In this document: positions 44,304 to 55,185 of the stretch, in pieces
How positions within the stretch are numbered: the stretch's first letter is position 1
Layout of the letters: the number at the start of each line of letters is the position of its first letter
Assembly: GCA_014621425.1 (NCBI GenBank)
Contig: JAANBB010000030.1
Coordinates: forward strand, 1-64,000
Direction of reading: 5' to 3'
Length of the DNA stretch: 64,000 nucleotides
Source: Cylindrodendrum hubeiense
Taxonomy: Eukaryota > Ascomycota > Sordariomycetes > Hypocreales > Nectriaceae
The notes under the pieces: model-generated
What the model was told of the DNA's origin: nothing
What the model saw: only the letters and a program-made list of their open reading frames with translations
Database searches by the model: none
Made by a program: the position numbers and the translations under genes

Positions 44304-45727
44304 AAGTTTGCAGACTGCCTGCTTAAAATTGAGACAACACGGTCGGCAACGGCCAGCAGCCCTATGGCCCAGTTACAATTGAGCAGTGCAATAGCACATA
44401 CACTACCTTTCTATACTTATGGAAGGCTTCGTTGGGGAAATCTATTGCAATAACACCCGTGCTTAATGGAGCTTCCTTCTTTTTCTTATCAATCCATTAC
44501 CACAACCACGTCAAGATTTCGGGGTGAAAACTCAAAGTGTCGTGACGGTGGATTTTATATAGCGAAAATACTAAAGATACCTTGCTGTATTTTCATCAAT
44601 GATGTTTCAATATCGCAGAACCCTCTTCCAGTCTTGTATTAGTGAATCTCAAGGAAACCTCTAGTGAATTAATGACTAGCTAATGAACAATGAGTTCGAA
44701 GAGATCAAGGTCGTAACTACTCAAGGCTAAGAAAACAATCACCTAAGCCGCGCATTTACAGGCCCTGAAAGGCTTTTTGACAGCACCAGAATTATGACTG
44801 ATGAAATAGAGCCCAACTAATCAGGCAATAATAGTGACAGAGCAAGGTCACTTAGGAACATATTGGAATGCCCTATCACGGTGGCTCATAGAGGCCGCTT
44901 AGGGCCGGCCGGTTTGCTCAGCATTGTGGAGATCTTGATCAAGCCGGCCGTGATCCTATTCTAAATCCGATCACACCCCGCAATATGCTTGTCAGGAGTG
45001 CCGTTATAATTACCGATAATTACTATCCGACCGGCACCCTACGCCCGTCCCGAGAGTCATCCCTTGGCAAACTGCGCAATTCACTCGTCAATGGGGGGCC
45101 CCTGTAGTTGTGGCTTCGCGCTTTGAACTTACGTGTGAGGGGCTGCAGCCGTTGTCGCGTCATCGCAGAGAAAATGGCTAGCCCCTTTCTCGACTCCGAA
45201 TTCGCGCCGAGAGACGCTTTAGGCATAGACTATCATTGAAATTGCGTTGTGCTTCTAAAACAAACCAAAGATTGAGGCGCATCTACCTCGAAGCTCATGC
45301 CCTGGTACTCTGAGCACCCCTGCCGCCCCCTGCCCCGACCTGCTTGAATATGTCTTGTGTGTGCTTTGTCAACCGCCAGGTACGTTCAGAACGTTGGCGG
45401 GTCTCCACTTGTTGGTTGAACTGGACTTAACGGGGTTTGGGCTTAAATCCGCATTTGGAAAGGCACAACTAGGAGGAACATTACTCGGTGAGCTACGCCG
45501 GGGCCGTTGGCTGGCGCCACGTCCCCCTGGAGGCTTCGTCAAGCCACTAGGTACGACTCCATAGTTTGAGTCCATATCGATACGGTTGCTTCTACATTGG
45601 ATGAATCCATATATAAAGATGCGGGAGGACCCATCATCCAGCCTTTGAACACGAAGCCATTCTACTCTTACTTACACGCCAATTTTTAACTGAACCAACT
45701 TGAACTCACTCTAGACTCCAAAGCAAA
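44304..45727. other. Intergenic, promoter side of the aldo/keto reductase
   Basis: No gene was seen. Two CCGGCCG-type words sit near 44905 and 44942. A TATA box lies at 45609-45616. Confidence 0.45.
45609..45616 (+). promoter_or_regulatory. TATA box, aldo/keto reductase gene
   Basis: TATATAAA lies about 119 nt upstream of the AKR ATG, in a position matching the TATA-like elements of the two hydrolase genes. Confidence 0.5.
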
Positions 45728-47056
45728 ATGGCCAAAACACTCCCCTTCGCTGACATCAAGGTCCCTGTACCCGGCTTCGGTGCCATGGGCATGAGCGCCA
45801 TGATGGGGACCAACCTGAGCCTGGAGGAAGCGGAGCCTGTTCTTCTCAAAGCTATCGAGCTGGGGTGCACATTTTGGGATACCGCCGTACGTCGCCAAGT
45901 CTACTTTTTGAGCCACCACTCACAAACAGCGATGGACACTAACATAAAATTGTGCAGGTCGTCTACCAAGCCGGCGTCAACGAAAAGCTCCTCGGTGATT
46001 TTATCAGAAAACACAATGTTCGGGATAAGGTTTTCGGTAGGTGAATTCTAAGCGTCTCGCATGAGTGCCCAGGAATGCAGCATCACTGATGGCATCATTT
46101 TCAGTCGCTTCGAAATGCGGATTCGACGTCTTCGGCGGAGAAGGACGCCTCACCAACTCGGCGTCGCACATCAAGGAGTACATCGATGGTACAATTGAGA
46201 GGCTCGGATTTGCTCCGGACCTTTACTACTTACATCGGATTGATCCCGGTACATTATGCGACGCCATTTCTCTAACAGGTGACTATACTAACACGGCCAG
46301 ATACTCCTCTTGACGAGTCTATTACAGCCCTTGATGAGATTCGAAAGGCGGGTAAGACCAAATATATTGGCTTGTCCGAATGCTCTGCGAACACTCTTCG
46401 CAAAGCAAACTCGAGTAGGTTCAAATTTTCTCGGCAGATTTCGAGTTTCATCGCTGACATGCCATCCACAAATGGTAGTCGCTAAGATTGATGCCGTCCA
46501 ATCAGAGTACTCTGCATTTGAGACGATACATGAGACGAGCGGCGTGATTGCCACTTGCAAAGAACTTGGCGTGGCCTTCGTGGCATACAGCCCTTTGGGG
46601 CACGGCTGGCTCGTCGACAATTTTGAGTATAAGACCCCTGATGACTTTGCGCTTGATGATTTCCGCCGATCTTGTAAGTTGCCCTTCACCCAAACCTTGC
46701 TTATCGAAAGTGAGAAAGGAAAAAAAGATCTGTGGTTTCTAATGCCTGATAAATAAACAGCACCCAAGTTTCAAGGAGAAAACTTCTACAAGAACCTAGA
46801 GATTGTGGAAGAGATCAAGAAGATCGCATCTCGCAAAGGATGCAGTTTGGCCCAAATTGCCCTTGCTTGGGTCGCTGCCCAGGGGATGATTTCCATACCC
46901 GGCACGACCAAGGTTAATCGTCTAGAGGAGAACTGGGCATCCAGGGATATTGAACTGACAGAGGAGGAGAAGGCCGAGCTACGTAAGATTATTGACAATG
47001 CTAAACCTCATGGGAAAAGGTTTGGTCCCCAGCACGAGGCCTCGGTTGGACACTAG
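45728..47056 (+). CDS. Aldo/keto reductase
   Basis: Six exons (45728-45886, 45958-46036, 46105-46248, 46301-46414, 46479-46673, 46761-47056) give 328 aa, the standard AKR size. The (beta/alpha)8 barrel markers are [40 protein letters not shown] (Asp and catalytic Tyr), VASKCGF (catalytic Lys) and [16 protein letters not shown] (catalytic His), followed by [34 protein letters not shown] and [14 protein letters not shown] (NADPH phosphate site). It is related to the AKR13/yakc-like fungal group, which reduces aldehydes and ketones with NADPH. The fourth splice acceptor (before 46479) is the least certain; it gives [16 protein letters not shown]. Cytosolic. It belongs to the group of small-molecule genes between 43 and 54 kb. 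Confidence 0.9.
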
Positions 47057-47966
47057 AAAAATTTGCTGTTGATAGGTACAAAACAAATGTGAGACATTCT
47101 TTTTGAACCGGCTCTTTGGACCTCACTTGCGTTTTGTCAAGTCGTCAAGTACCGCTAACCTACAACGTCAACACAAACTCTCAGAGCTTTCTGATAGTCA
47201 TGCTGAAAGATCTCAGAGAGATTAGGTTAAGCCTTATGTGACTCACATGTATTATTGAGAAAGTGAGGAAGGCTAAGGATGAAGACGGTAGATGAGATTG
47301 GGTGCAATCTAAAAGTAGACAAAAATGAATTTTATATCAACTTGGCTCGAGATGCTAACTCAATTCACGTCACCGAGACCTATATGTGAGAGTATTTGCG
47401 CTCAGTCCATGGCCTTTTCTGCCATGGCCGTGTTCAACGGTATAAATGTGGAGTTGTGCGAACCTGGCTTGCGAACGGGCTTGTCGACAGACCAGTCGCT
47501 TTTAGTTCCTCTTCGAAGGCCTCAGTCAGCATATGCATCTTCCTAGTCCAACACCTCAAGGAGAACAGATGTCTGCTCATAATACTTGGCCGTCGGCCTG
47601 CACACAAGATCATACACCGTTGAGGCCCATGAACAACTACGTGGATTCTATCAAAGCTTTAAATTCTGGGACTAGCCTTGGAAGCATTGGGACGTGTTTG
47701 GTTTGGGGGAAGTGGATAATGCCCCTGATTATTTTCATATTTCCACAAGCGGCCATTCTGTACCAGATAGGAGCATCACGGGGCAGACAGAGATCAAAAG
47801 CATGGCTCAGCCGTTTGATATTCCCAATTTTATTTCATGGTTGAAAGATCTTGATGATGGGATTATGCTAAGGGATGCGTCCTCAGTCATTTACAAATAT
47901 ATGTCAATTTCCCGTGAACCTGTGCTTGCTGTGTAAAATCCCTTGCGGGATGTTGATTTAATTGCA
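47057..47966. other. Intergenic with short protein-like frames
   Basis: Three plus-strand frames in different phases (about 47325-47546, 47396-47623, 47694-47936) have passable composition, for example PNFISWLKDLDDGIMLRDAS, but no family. They might be a frame-broken remnant. No intact gene is supported. Confidence 0.3.
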
Positions 47967-48853
47967 TCAAACCAACCAGGCATTGAAGAATGCAATTGCC
48001 TGGATGAATGCTTGTTCCTTGGCAAACCTCTCCTGCTTCTTACTAAGATCGCATCGCACCGCAAACCCATGCACAACTGCAGAAAACAGATTGATCTGGT
48101 ACAAGTTGCCATTCTCCTTCAGAATTTCCTCACTTCGGTGGCGCATCTCCGCCGGGAAGATAGTATCGGTCTCCGCAGCAGCAATAGACAGTGGGCCTGT
48201 AATGGCAGCGAGCTCATCTTCTTCGATAAAAGACGGATGTGCTATGTACCCGACATCGATGCCATTCCGATAATGCCGTACGAGGTACTTGGCGCCAAAA
48301 CAATACCCGACCGCTCCGATTCGCTCAAAGCCCAACTCGACCTTCAGGTACGTCAGGGCTTCCTCCATGATCGGGTCAATCTCCTTAGGCGTGTGGCCAC
48401 CTGCGCCATTGCGGCCGTTCTGAACCCAGTCTGGCAAGTCAACTTCATTAAAACGGTTCACTTCGATAGCATCGCCCTTGAAAAGATCGATGATGAGGGT
48501 GGTGTAGCCGTTGGCTGCGAATTCGTCTGCGAGGAGCTTGCTGTTGTCCCATATTCCGAGCACGTCTGGGATATAGAGTATACCGGTACTCTGACGGGGG
48601 TTTTGAGCTGTCGCAAGGTAGGCATCATGCTGTCCAACTTTGATCATGCTGCCAGTGGGGGTGCCTCTGGAGATTGAGCTGTTAGCTTCATGGCCAAGAT
48701 TAAAGTGAATATAAGTGAGGAAAGGGTGCGTCTTCAATGAAGTCATTCCACAATTTCGGGTAGAAGTGACAGCAAAGTGAGTTTGTGAGAGGGATAAGCT
48801 TACTCGTGGTGTACACCGACGACGCAGCATTGTCCAGGGTGGTTAGACGCCAT
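47967..48853 (-). CDS. Dienelactone hydrolase family protein
   Basis: Two exons, 48853-48804 and 48666-47967 (137-nt intron, GTAAGC/CAG), give 249 aa. The start MASNHPGQCCVVGVHHEG followed by TPTGSMIKV matches the CC.G..H.GTP.G opening of fungal dienelactone hydrolases. The elbow GAVGYCFGAKYLVRH (G-x-C-x-G) holds the nucleophile, AAAETDTIFP the Asp and AVVHGFAVRCD the His. Members open lactone rings in aromatic catabolism (beta-ketoadipate-like routes) or hydrolyse similar small esters. The frame stays open upstream through the intron, which would give a wrong N-terminus lacking the CC motif. This is the second Cys-nucleophile hydrolase of the group. Confidence 0.9.
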
Positions 48854-49650
48854 GTTGAAATATTTAGATAAATAAATTGATGGATATTTATCGTTGCTGC
48901 GAAGATTCTTTTTCTTGAAGGGATCGATGATGAATGGAAAGTGAGATGGGAGAGAATCGAAGCAGCATCATACCCAGCTTATATGCTATCTGCAGCATAG
49001 CCTCGCAGTTGTTAAGCATCATCTCTACATAAAATGGGACCCGGTAATCTCAGCATATATTGGTCATCGAAGCTAAAAGAGGCTATTTCCGCACCGTTGT
49101 CTGACCAAAATGCTCAAATTCGGCTTGCGGTAGATGGAAATGATGCTTGTGGACTGCTGCGATATTGTCCACGGAGCCTAGTCTATACTTGGTTACGCGC
49201 TAGCTTAGCAGAATCGGCAATTACCCAATACGGAAAGTGACGAACCGCCGCGCGTTAGATTCACCGATGGAGCTCTTCATGGTCATGGGCAACGTCACTA
49301 GGAATTGTATGATGGTATCGAGTTGTAAAAATGTTGCGACGAATTTTTATCATTTATTTCATTCAGATTTCGTAAATTAAGTTTGTTAATTCTAGTAGAT
49401 TCGATGCCTCTATGATTGATTGTGTCAGAGTACACCCATCCACCCACCACAGGGGGATACTTCAAAACCAGTCGCCGTGCTCGTGTAAATATATCTTCCA
49501 GTGAACTGAACGCCCCAAGTACGACACAAAATATTATCCGTAAGTTCCATTCCCGAGTGGGGATTATGATCGGCTCCGGTTCAACAATTTGACACGGAAC
49601 CACGAGGAGAGAGTACGAAACCAGTTTAACACTTCGAAAACACGCCGAAG
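48854..49650. other. Intergenic, no gene seen
   Basis: Promoter of the dienelactone hydrolase gene and 3' flank of the regulator gene. Only short frames are present. Confidence 0.45.
48978..48986 (-). promoter_or_regulatory. TATA-like element, dienelactone hydrolase gene
   Basis: GCATATAAG on the minus strand lies about 133 nt before the ATG at 48853 and is identical to the nonamer upstream of the alpha/beta hydrolase gene. Confidence 0.45.
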
Positions 49651-51313
49651 TCAACCCACAAGACTCTGCAGCATGATCTTGAAGGATTCCTCCATCGAAG
49701 CTCCGGCATCTTGGAGGCGTCTGATCAATGACATTATCTTTCCAAATCTTGCTTGGCTCTGTTGAGTCTGCTGCGTCTCACTAATCCGCACCAGAAGCTG
49801 GTTAAAATTCCGAACCTGGATCTTGGCAAGGACGCGGATCATGTGCAGTTGTTCATCGTAGGAATATTGGGCCCGAAATTCGGGAGAGAACATCTCGGGG
49901 TTGCAGGGTGTCCTAATTCCAGCGTCGCCGGATAAGCTATCAAATAGCTGCGCACTAGATGCGTCGCCCGAGAGAGGTTCACTTCTCTGGAAAGTGGCAG
50001 ACGACGAGGGCGTGGTCATGTCAGGCGTTCCGATTTGACCATGATCATCTCCCTCTGGAGAGTTGGGCGATGGCTGTTTTATGCGCCTCGACAGGCATTT
50101 GAACATCTCGGCCACCCTGTCGCAAATTATGAGTATTACGGTGTACGTCTGAAGCAAGGTGGAGCATTTGTCGCAGTCAAGTGGCTTGCAACAATGGAAT
50201 ATCAGCCATTTTTGAAGCTTCAAGACATGGTCAAATGCAAGCGTCCTTAGTTGAAAGGCATCGTCGTCAAGCTTCTGCACGATGTCGAGCGTATCCACGA
50301 GGCAGCAGCACGCAATCGCGTCAGTGGAATTTCGCGGTACACTTTCTTCGGGTGCGACAGGGTTGAGATATGATGAACACGGGGTTTCTGGAAAGTCGGC
50401 GAAGAACTGCGAAATGTCCAGCGACGGTGAGCCAGCCAAGTCTTCTGCTGCGGGGGATAGAGCCTGCGCATGATCCCTCATCACATAGTGCATGCCTTAT
50501 TTGAAGTTAGAATACGTTCTAGAGTAAGGAAAGATTTGCACGCACCTGACTCGCCATTTGTGGAGGTGGCACTTGGCTGTTCAGTTGCCATAACTTGGGT
50601 CGTCGTTGAGCCAGTTAGGAAGCTCTCTGAGCTCGTTCCATCCAGTTCAAGGCTGACTGATGATACGTCATACCGTGATTCACTGATGGGGGGACGTTGC
50701 GCCGATTGCTGGCGACTATTGTCGACAGAGGTTTTGGCGAAACCGTCATGCATCCCGTCCTTTGGCCAAGAGTCGAGCCCGGGTTGCAAGGTGCCCGGCG
50801 AGCTAGCCACATGTGTTGGCCGCGCTGATGGTTCATCGTGGCTGGGGTTAAAAGGGTTTTTTCCCGAACTTTCTTGCAGCTTTGATTGACAAGCAATAGA
50901 TGAGGCCACTCGATTGCTCCGGGCGCGGCGGCGACCAGGCGGTGGGGGGAAGACACAGGGTATTTTCTGGACGTTGCATCTATCGCATGATAGTCTACTG
51001 CCAGTACAACGAAGCTGTGGTTATCTGTATTAGAGCCGGCGTATAGCCAATAAATGCCAAGGGTTACAGCATTAAGAAATAGAGGGGAGTATTCACGTAC
51101 CTTCTTGCTGTGGCATCCCACACATGCATCTCGTCGGTTTGACCCAAAGCGGCTGCGCGTGCCGGCTTGGTGAGCGTCGCTTAGCGCGACCTGCTCCATC
51201 CCCACCTGCTTCGCTCCTGGCTTGGTAGCCTTCAAGGTTATGAACATTTTTGCCCAAGTTGGAAGTGCCGGAAAGTGACAGAACGGGATAAGAAGAGGTT
51301 TCGAGATGGGCAA
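49651..51313 (-). CDS. Zn2Cys6 transcription factor, AflR type
   Basis: Three exons, 51313-51101, 51014-50546 and 50495-49651, give 508 aa. The zinc cluster spans the first intron: CVGCHSKK, then LRCTGSRLSCDRCNVQKIPC (Cx2Cx6Cx6Cx2Cx6C), with a basic GRRRARSNR after it. The C-terminal part has the AflR-family helices and cysteines (ACCCLVDTLDIVQKLDDDAF, LQKWLIFHCCKPLDCDKC, HMIRVLAKIQVRNFNQLLVR, AGASMEESFKIMLQSLV). Such factors usually activate the cluster they lie in; here that would be the flanking hydrolases, reductases and GFA protein. The start is uncertain: later in-frame Met codons at 51247 and 51199 are nearer the zinc cluster, and 51199 (MEQVALSDAHQAG) is attractive. Confidence 0.85.
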
Positions 51314-51838
51314 TGGCGAGATGCTCGAGCATTATTCGGCGTTTACCCTTTACGGTAAAGTGGCTCGGCAACTGCCTATTTGAGCGAAGTGCCAATCGGG
51401 CTTTGCATGGCATTACTCAGCATCTGGGTGGAATGCAGGAAGCTAGAATTCTCAACTTATCCACTTCTTGGGCTTCAACGACTAGGGCGATGATCCATTC
51501 GCTGAATCGGTAGTCCCGCCCGGAACTCTTGCTCGTTGCCCACCTAGGAAGAGCAGTTTGTGCACGTTTGGACCCCTTAATTGCCTTCTAATCAATTGTA
51601 TCTCCACTGCTAGCAATTGGTGTGACTAATGATCGGGAATACCAAAGAGGAACCCGCTCCGTTCCCAAGTGGGCATGTTAGTTAGAGTGATTGTTATTAA
51701 AGTCCTGCAACACCGCTCTCTCGTTTTCTCTTGACTTCTGTAGAACATCTCCTGCTTGAATACTCCAACAGTATATACTCTAACCGTCTTGGATATAAAT
51801 TTTGTCCACCAGCGACCAATCTCACCTCATACTCCAAA
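51314..51838. other. Divergent promoter region between the regulator and the MDR gene
   Basis: About 525 nt shared by two divergent genes, a natural place for regulator sites. TATATAC and GATATAAA words lie near 51773 and 51792, close to the MDR start. No gene was seen. Confidence 0.45.
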
Positions 51839-53021
51839 ATGACGGCTACGTACCCTGCAACCCATCCGGCGGTTGTCACCACTGCAAAGCGCGCCCCACT
51901 GTCAACCATAGATGTACCGACAGAAGCTCCAGAAGCTGGCGAGGTCGTCGTCCGTGTTCAGTGGACATCCTCGTCGCCTTTGGACCTACACCAAGCCGAC
52001 GGCGGTCTCCTGACAGTACACCCATTCATTCTCGGTTGTAGCTTCGCAGGCATAGTTGTGGCTCTGGGGCCTGATGATCCAACTGCACAGAAACCCGAGT
52101 CAGCGCCACTTGTGGTTGGCGACCGTGTGGTTGGATTCACCAGCAAAAAGCAGAAGCAGCAGGGCTTCCAAACATATGTTACAGTGCCTCGGAATCTCAT
52201 GGGTCGCATCCCCGAAAACATCACCATCGAGGCGGCCGTTACAGTGCCCACCAACTTAGTGACGGCATTTCACACAAGCACCAAAGATCTAGGTCTTGAG
52301 CTGCCCTGGCCTATCCCCGAGAACTATGTCCCACCCGAGGCGAATGCGCCTATTCTCATCTGGGGTGCTGGCAGCAGTGTCGGCATCTTTACTGTTCAGG
52401 TCCTCCACCACTGGGGGTACAAGAATATTCTGGTCGTGGCGAGTGAGAAGCATCACCCTGAACTCCTTGACTATGGCGCAACATGCTGTTTCGACTACCG
52501 CAAGACGGATGTCACAGATAGGATCCGCGCTCATGTCGAATACATTCCTTATGTCATTGACTGCATTGGTCAACTCGAAGGCACGCTTCGACCCTTGAGT
52601 CGGATCGCAGAGAAGGGAACCAAGGTCGCCATCATGATGCCTGCCATTGTCAGAGATGCAACTGAGGAGCAAGAGCCCGAGCTAAGCATGGATCCCTCGG
52701 AGCTTTTGGTCGGGGAGTGGAAGGATGGCGTTGAGCTCCTCGGTGTCAGGACATTTTTCTACGAACAGGTAGGACAACCCGAAATTGCTGTACTCAGGTT
52801 GAATGTGCTAATAGAAGACGCCATTGCAGAACGAAGTCTTTAAATGGCATTTGCAGCCCGACATCATGCCCGCCCTGCTGGAGTCAGGCATCATTAAGCC
52901 AAACAAGCAGAGAATTGTCGAGGCAGAGACACTGCTTGAGCGTGCGCAAAAGGCATTGGATTTATTGCGCGAGCGCGCTCCGAGTGGTGAAAGACTGGTT
53001 TGGAGGGTGTCCGAGGAGTAA
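51839..53021 (+). CDS. MDR-family zinc-independent alcohol dehydrogenase/enoyl reductase-like protein
   Basis: Two exons, 51839-52768 and 52830-53021 (61-nt intron, GTAGGA/CAG), encode 373 aa. The GroES-like N-terminal half includes VVRVQWTSSSPLDLHQADGG and GCSFAGIVVALGP. The nucleotide-binding domain begins APILIWGAGSSVGIFTVQVL (GxGxxxG). The usual structural-zinc cysteine lobe is absent. This layout fits fungal quinone-oxidoreductase-like and trans-acting enoyl reductases (LovC type), which use NADPH to reduce an activated C=C bond. With no polyketide synthase nearby, a stand-alone reductase role is as likely. An in-frame upstream region to 51731 lacks conserved residues, so the ATG at 51839 is preferred. 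It is divergent from the AflR-type regulator. Confidence 0.88.
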
Positions 53022-53415
53022 ATGAGTGGGGATCGCGTATCCGTCAAGGGCCTGGAAACTAATGTATGATGTCATTCTGATCTTTCCATGCTTTTCCATA
53101 ATCGTGCACATGTACAGAGGAGCAGTATTTCCAGCCATCATGGCGTAATGCAGTTTAGAACATAGATAGCACAGTAAATCAGGTCATCGGGCGCTATGGT
53201 TATCGAATCCGTGTACGCTCCCTTGTCATTGATAGGGCGCAGATCTACTGTCAACCCCGCACGATCAGCACGATGGATGTGAAGTTCTCTTTACACCTAC
53301 ACTTGAATTTGGGTATTAATTGACCATCCGACTCACAAAAGCACATAATTTCTGCATGTAAGGACCGAATCACTCTTCGAAGTCAACCTACGTCAAGAAA
53401 TCTCGCCCAAGTGCG
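53022..53415. other. Intergenic, no gene seen
   Basis: Spacer between two co-directional genes, holding the terminator of the MDR gene and the promoter of the GFA gene. Confidence 0.5.
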
Positions 53416-54609
53416 ATGGCTGCCTCGGAGACGGTCAATCTTTCAGCGCAGTGCCTGTGCAAAGCTCACACTTTCACGGCTACTGTGCTGCGGACCTCAC
53501 TCCCTCTCAAGGCATCATGCTGCCACTGCGATTCATGCCGCCATGTTACGGGTGCTCTATACGTATCTCACGCACCGTGGCTCGGCCCCTTCGAGGATAT
53601 TCGCCGCTCCGCCTTGAGCAGGTACCAGTTCACCCCGAATTTCTCCATCCGATTCTGCGGCACATGTTCAACTCCCATGTTTTTCCAAAAGCACGTGGCG
53701 GACGAAGAAGATATCTTAAGTGTATTCACTGGCGCGCTGGCCAACAGTCCCGTTTCCACCCTGATTAAGATCATTGACCACATCTTTGTGGGCGATACCA
53801 TCGATGGAGGTGCCTCCGTGTGGATGCGACACCCGAACGAAGATGGGAGCGTCCCACGCCGTTGGATGGCCCAGCGGAATAACAGTGACGAGCTGCATGA
53901 TAGCTGGCCTCTAATTGAGGACCTCCCAAGTGCCCAACACAAAATTGGACCCGTCGAGATTCCGCTTCGGTGTCGTTGTCGAGGCGTCGACTTGGTGCTC
54001 CGCCGTGGCGATGCCGATTTTGCCGACATGCAACCCCAACAGTTGCCATGGTTCGTTGAACCGAAAACTCACAAATTCATTGCTGGATTCGACGCATGTA
54101 ACTCCTGTCGCTCAACGGTTGGCACCGACATCGTCAATTGGACCTTTGCCCTGTTGCATCACCTGGATTTTCCCGCCAATAACGCTACCCGATCCGAGAC
54201 TCGAGACTTTCCTCGGACAACAACCGATTTGAAGGCCGCCATCGAAAGTGAGGAGCGCGACTCTCGCTTTGGAACGCTCGCCATATACGAGAGCTCTCCG
54301 GATGTGCAGCGTTATTTTTGCTCCCATTGCTCTGCTTCTGTCTTCTACGCCGTCGATGACCGTCAGGAGCTGGTTGATGTCGCTGTCGGGCTGCTTGAGT
54401 CTCCCACTGGAGCCAGGGCAGAGGACTTTCTGGTTTGGGGGTTCGGATCAAATATCGGAGGTGTGAAAGACACTGTTGGAGGATGGAGAGAGACGCTTGT
54501 CAATGCTGTTCAAAATGAGGCAGAGGCCTGGAGGATTGCTAGGGGCTACCCAAAGACCTGGAGGAGAATCGCCACGGAAGCTCAGGCAGCGCATACTTCA
54601 AGTACCTAG
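53416..54609 (+). CDS. Tandem GFA/CENP-V (Mss4-like) zinc-binding protein
   Basis: A single exon of 397 aa with two GFA-type modules. Module 1 (about 8-150) has CLCKAHTF, CCHCDSCRHVTGA and FCGTCSTPMFF; module 2 (about 180-360) has CRCRGVDL, DACNSCRSTVG and YFCSHCSASVFY. Each pattern, CxC...CHCxxCR...FCxxC, is the double zinc site of the glutathione-dependent formaldehyde-activating (GFA) family. In fungi these proteins seldom have a proven reaction; S-hydroxymethylglutathione formation or glutathione-adduct handling is the family model. The duplicated form is about twice the bacterial length. It closes the right side of the metabolic group and may detoxify a reactive intermediate (inference). 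Confidence 0.88.
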   Translation: MAASETVNLSAQCLCKAHTFTATVLRTSLPLKASCCHCDSCRHVTGALYVSHAPWLGPFEDIRRSALSRYQFTPNFSIRFCGTCSTPMFFQKHVADEEDILSVFTGALANSPVSTLIKIIDHIFVGDTIDGGASVWMRHPNEDGSVPRRWMAQRNNSDELHDSWPLIEDLPSAQHKIGPVEIPLRCRCRGVDLVLRRGDADFADMQPQQLPWFVEPKTHKFIAGFDACNSCRSTVGTDIVNWTFALLHHLDFPANNATRSETRDFPRTTTDLKAAIESEERDSRFGTLAIYESSPDVQRYFCSHCSASVFYAVDDRQELVDVAVGLLESPTGARAEDFLVWGFGSNIGGVKDTVGGWRETLVNAVQNEAEAWRIARGYPKTWRRIATEAQAAHTSST

Positions 54610-54951
54610 ACATTTCCGTTTCCAGTTGAACAGAAGTCTCTTGAAACTCAATTTTAGTCGCAGAGTGATAGCAAGTTTACCATCACATTCTATGATTAAC
54701 TTATGGAAATGTGATTCACTTCTCGTGTCCTAGCGACAGTGATAATGAGATTGGCAACGATGCACCGACAATAATTCGTTTGGAGCTGAATCTAGAAACA
54801 GTCACTCTGTACATATTTTAAACTGAACCTCTCTTAACTTCAACACACAGGCAGTCTTTGTTCTTTTCCTTGGCGCCAGGAAACCCACACCTACCCCATA
54901 CTGTTAACCATACTGTTAACACATAAAATACCACCCATAGATCTAGTCATA
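54610..54951. other. Intergenic, no gene seen
   Basis: A short direct repeat, CATACTGTTAAC twice at about 54898-54920, just upstream of the next ATG, is the only feature seen. Confidence 0.5.
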
Positions 54952-55185
54952 ATGTGTTTGAACATCATCACCACCTATGACTGCAATGAGTGCGGCAAAT
55001 GGATCTGCTGTAGATCCCAGCGGGATCCATGCCAACTTTTCAAGAATGACCATATGTGCCAAACTACCGATGAAAGTCGCAAGGACATGATGGACTCAAG
55101 CAACTGCTATGTGTGTGGCGATCGGAAGAAAAAGGAAGAGGTGAAGAACAAGAAAAAGATCGGGAAGACAAGTGGTAGCAGCTAG
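54952..55185 (+). CDS. Small Cys-rich hypothetical protein
   Basis: A 77-aa frame, MCLNIITTYDCNECGKWICC, continuing with CQLFKNDHMCQTTD and NCYVCGDRKKKEEVKNKKK. The eight cysteines and the MC...Y.C..C opening resemble small intracellular fungal proteins of unknown function (MCxxxxxxYxCGC type), and a Lys-rich tail follows. There is no signal peptide. It could bind zinc through its CxxC pairs. It is short, so chance cannot be excluded, but the Cys pattern and compact promoter favour a gene. Confidence 0.5.
   Translation: MCLNIITTYDCNECGKWICCRSQRDPCQLFKNDHMCQTTDESRKDMMDSSNCYVCGDRKKKEEVKNKKKIGKTSGSS

Noticed and set aside
44905..44950. Two CCGGCCG words upstream of the AKR as regulator sites
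   Set aside because: A 7-mer of this composition is expected several times per window by chance, and they lie over 750 nt from the start codon.
47943..48677. A 244-codon plus-strand frame
   Set aside because: Antisense of the dienelactone hydrolase gene, which has all family motifs on the minus strand.
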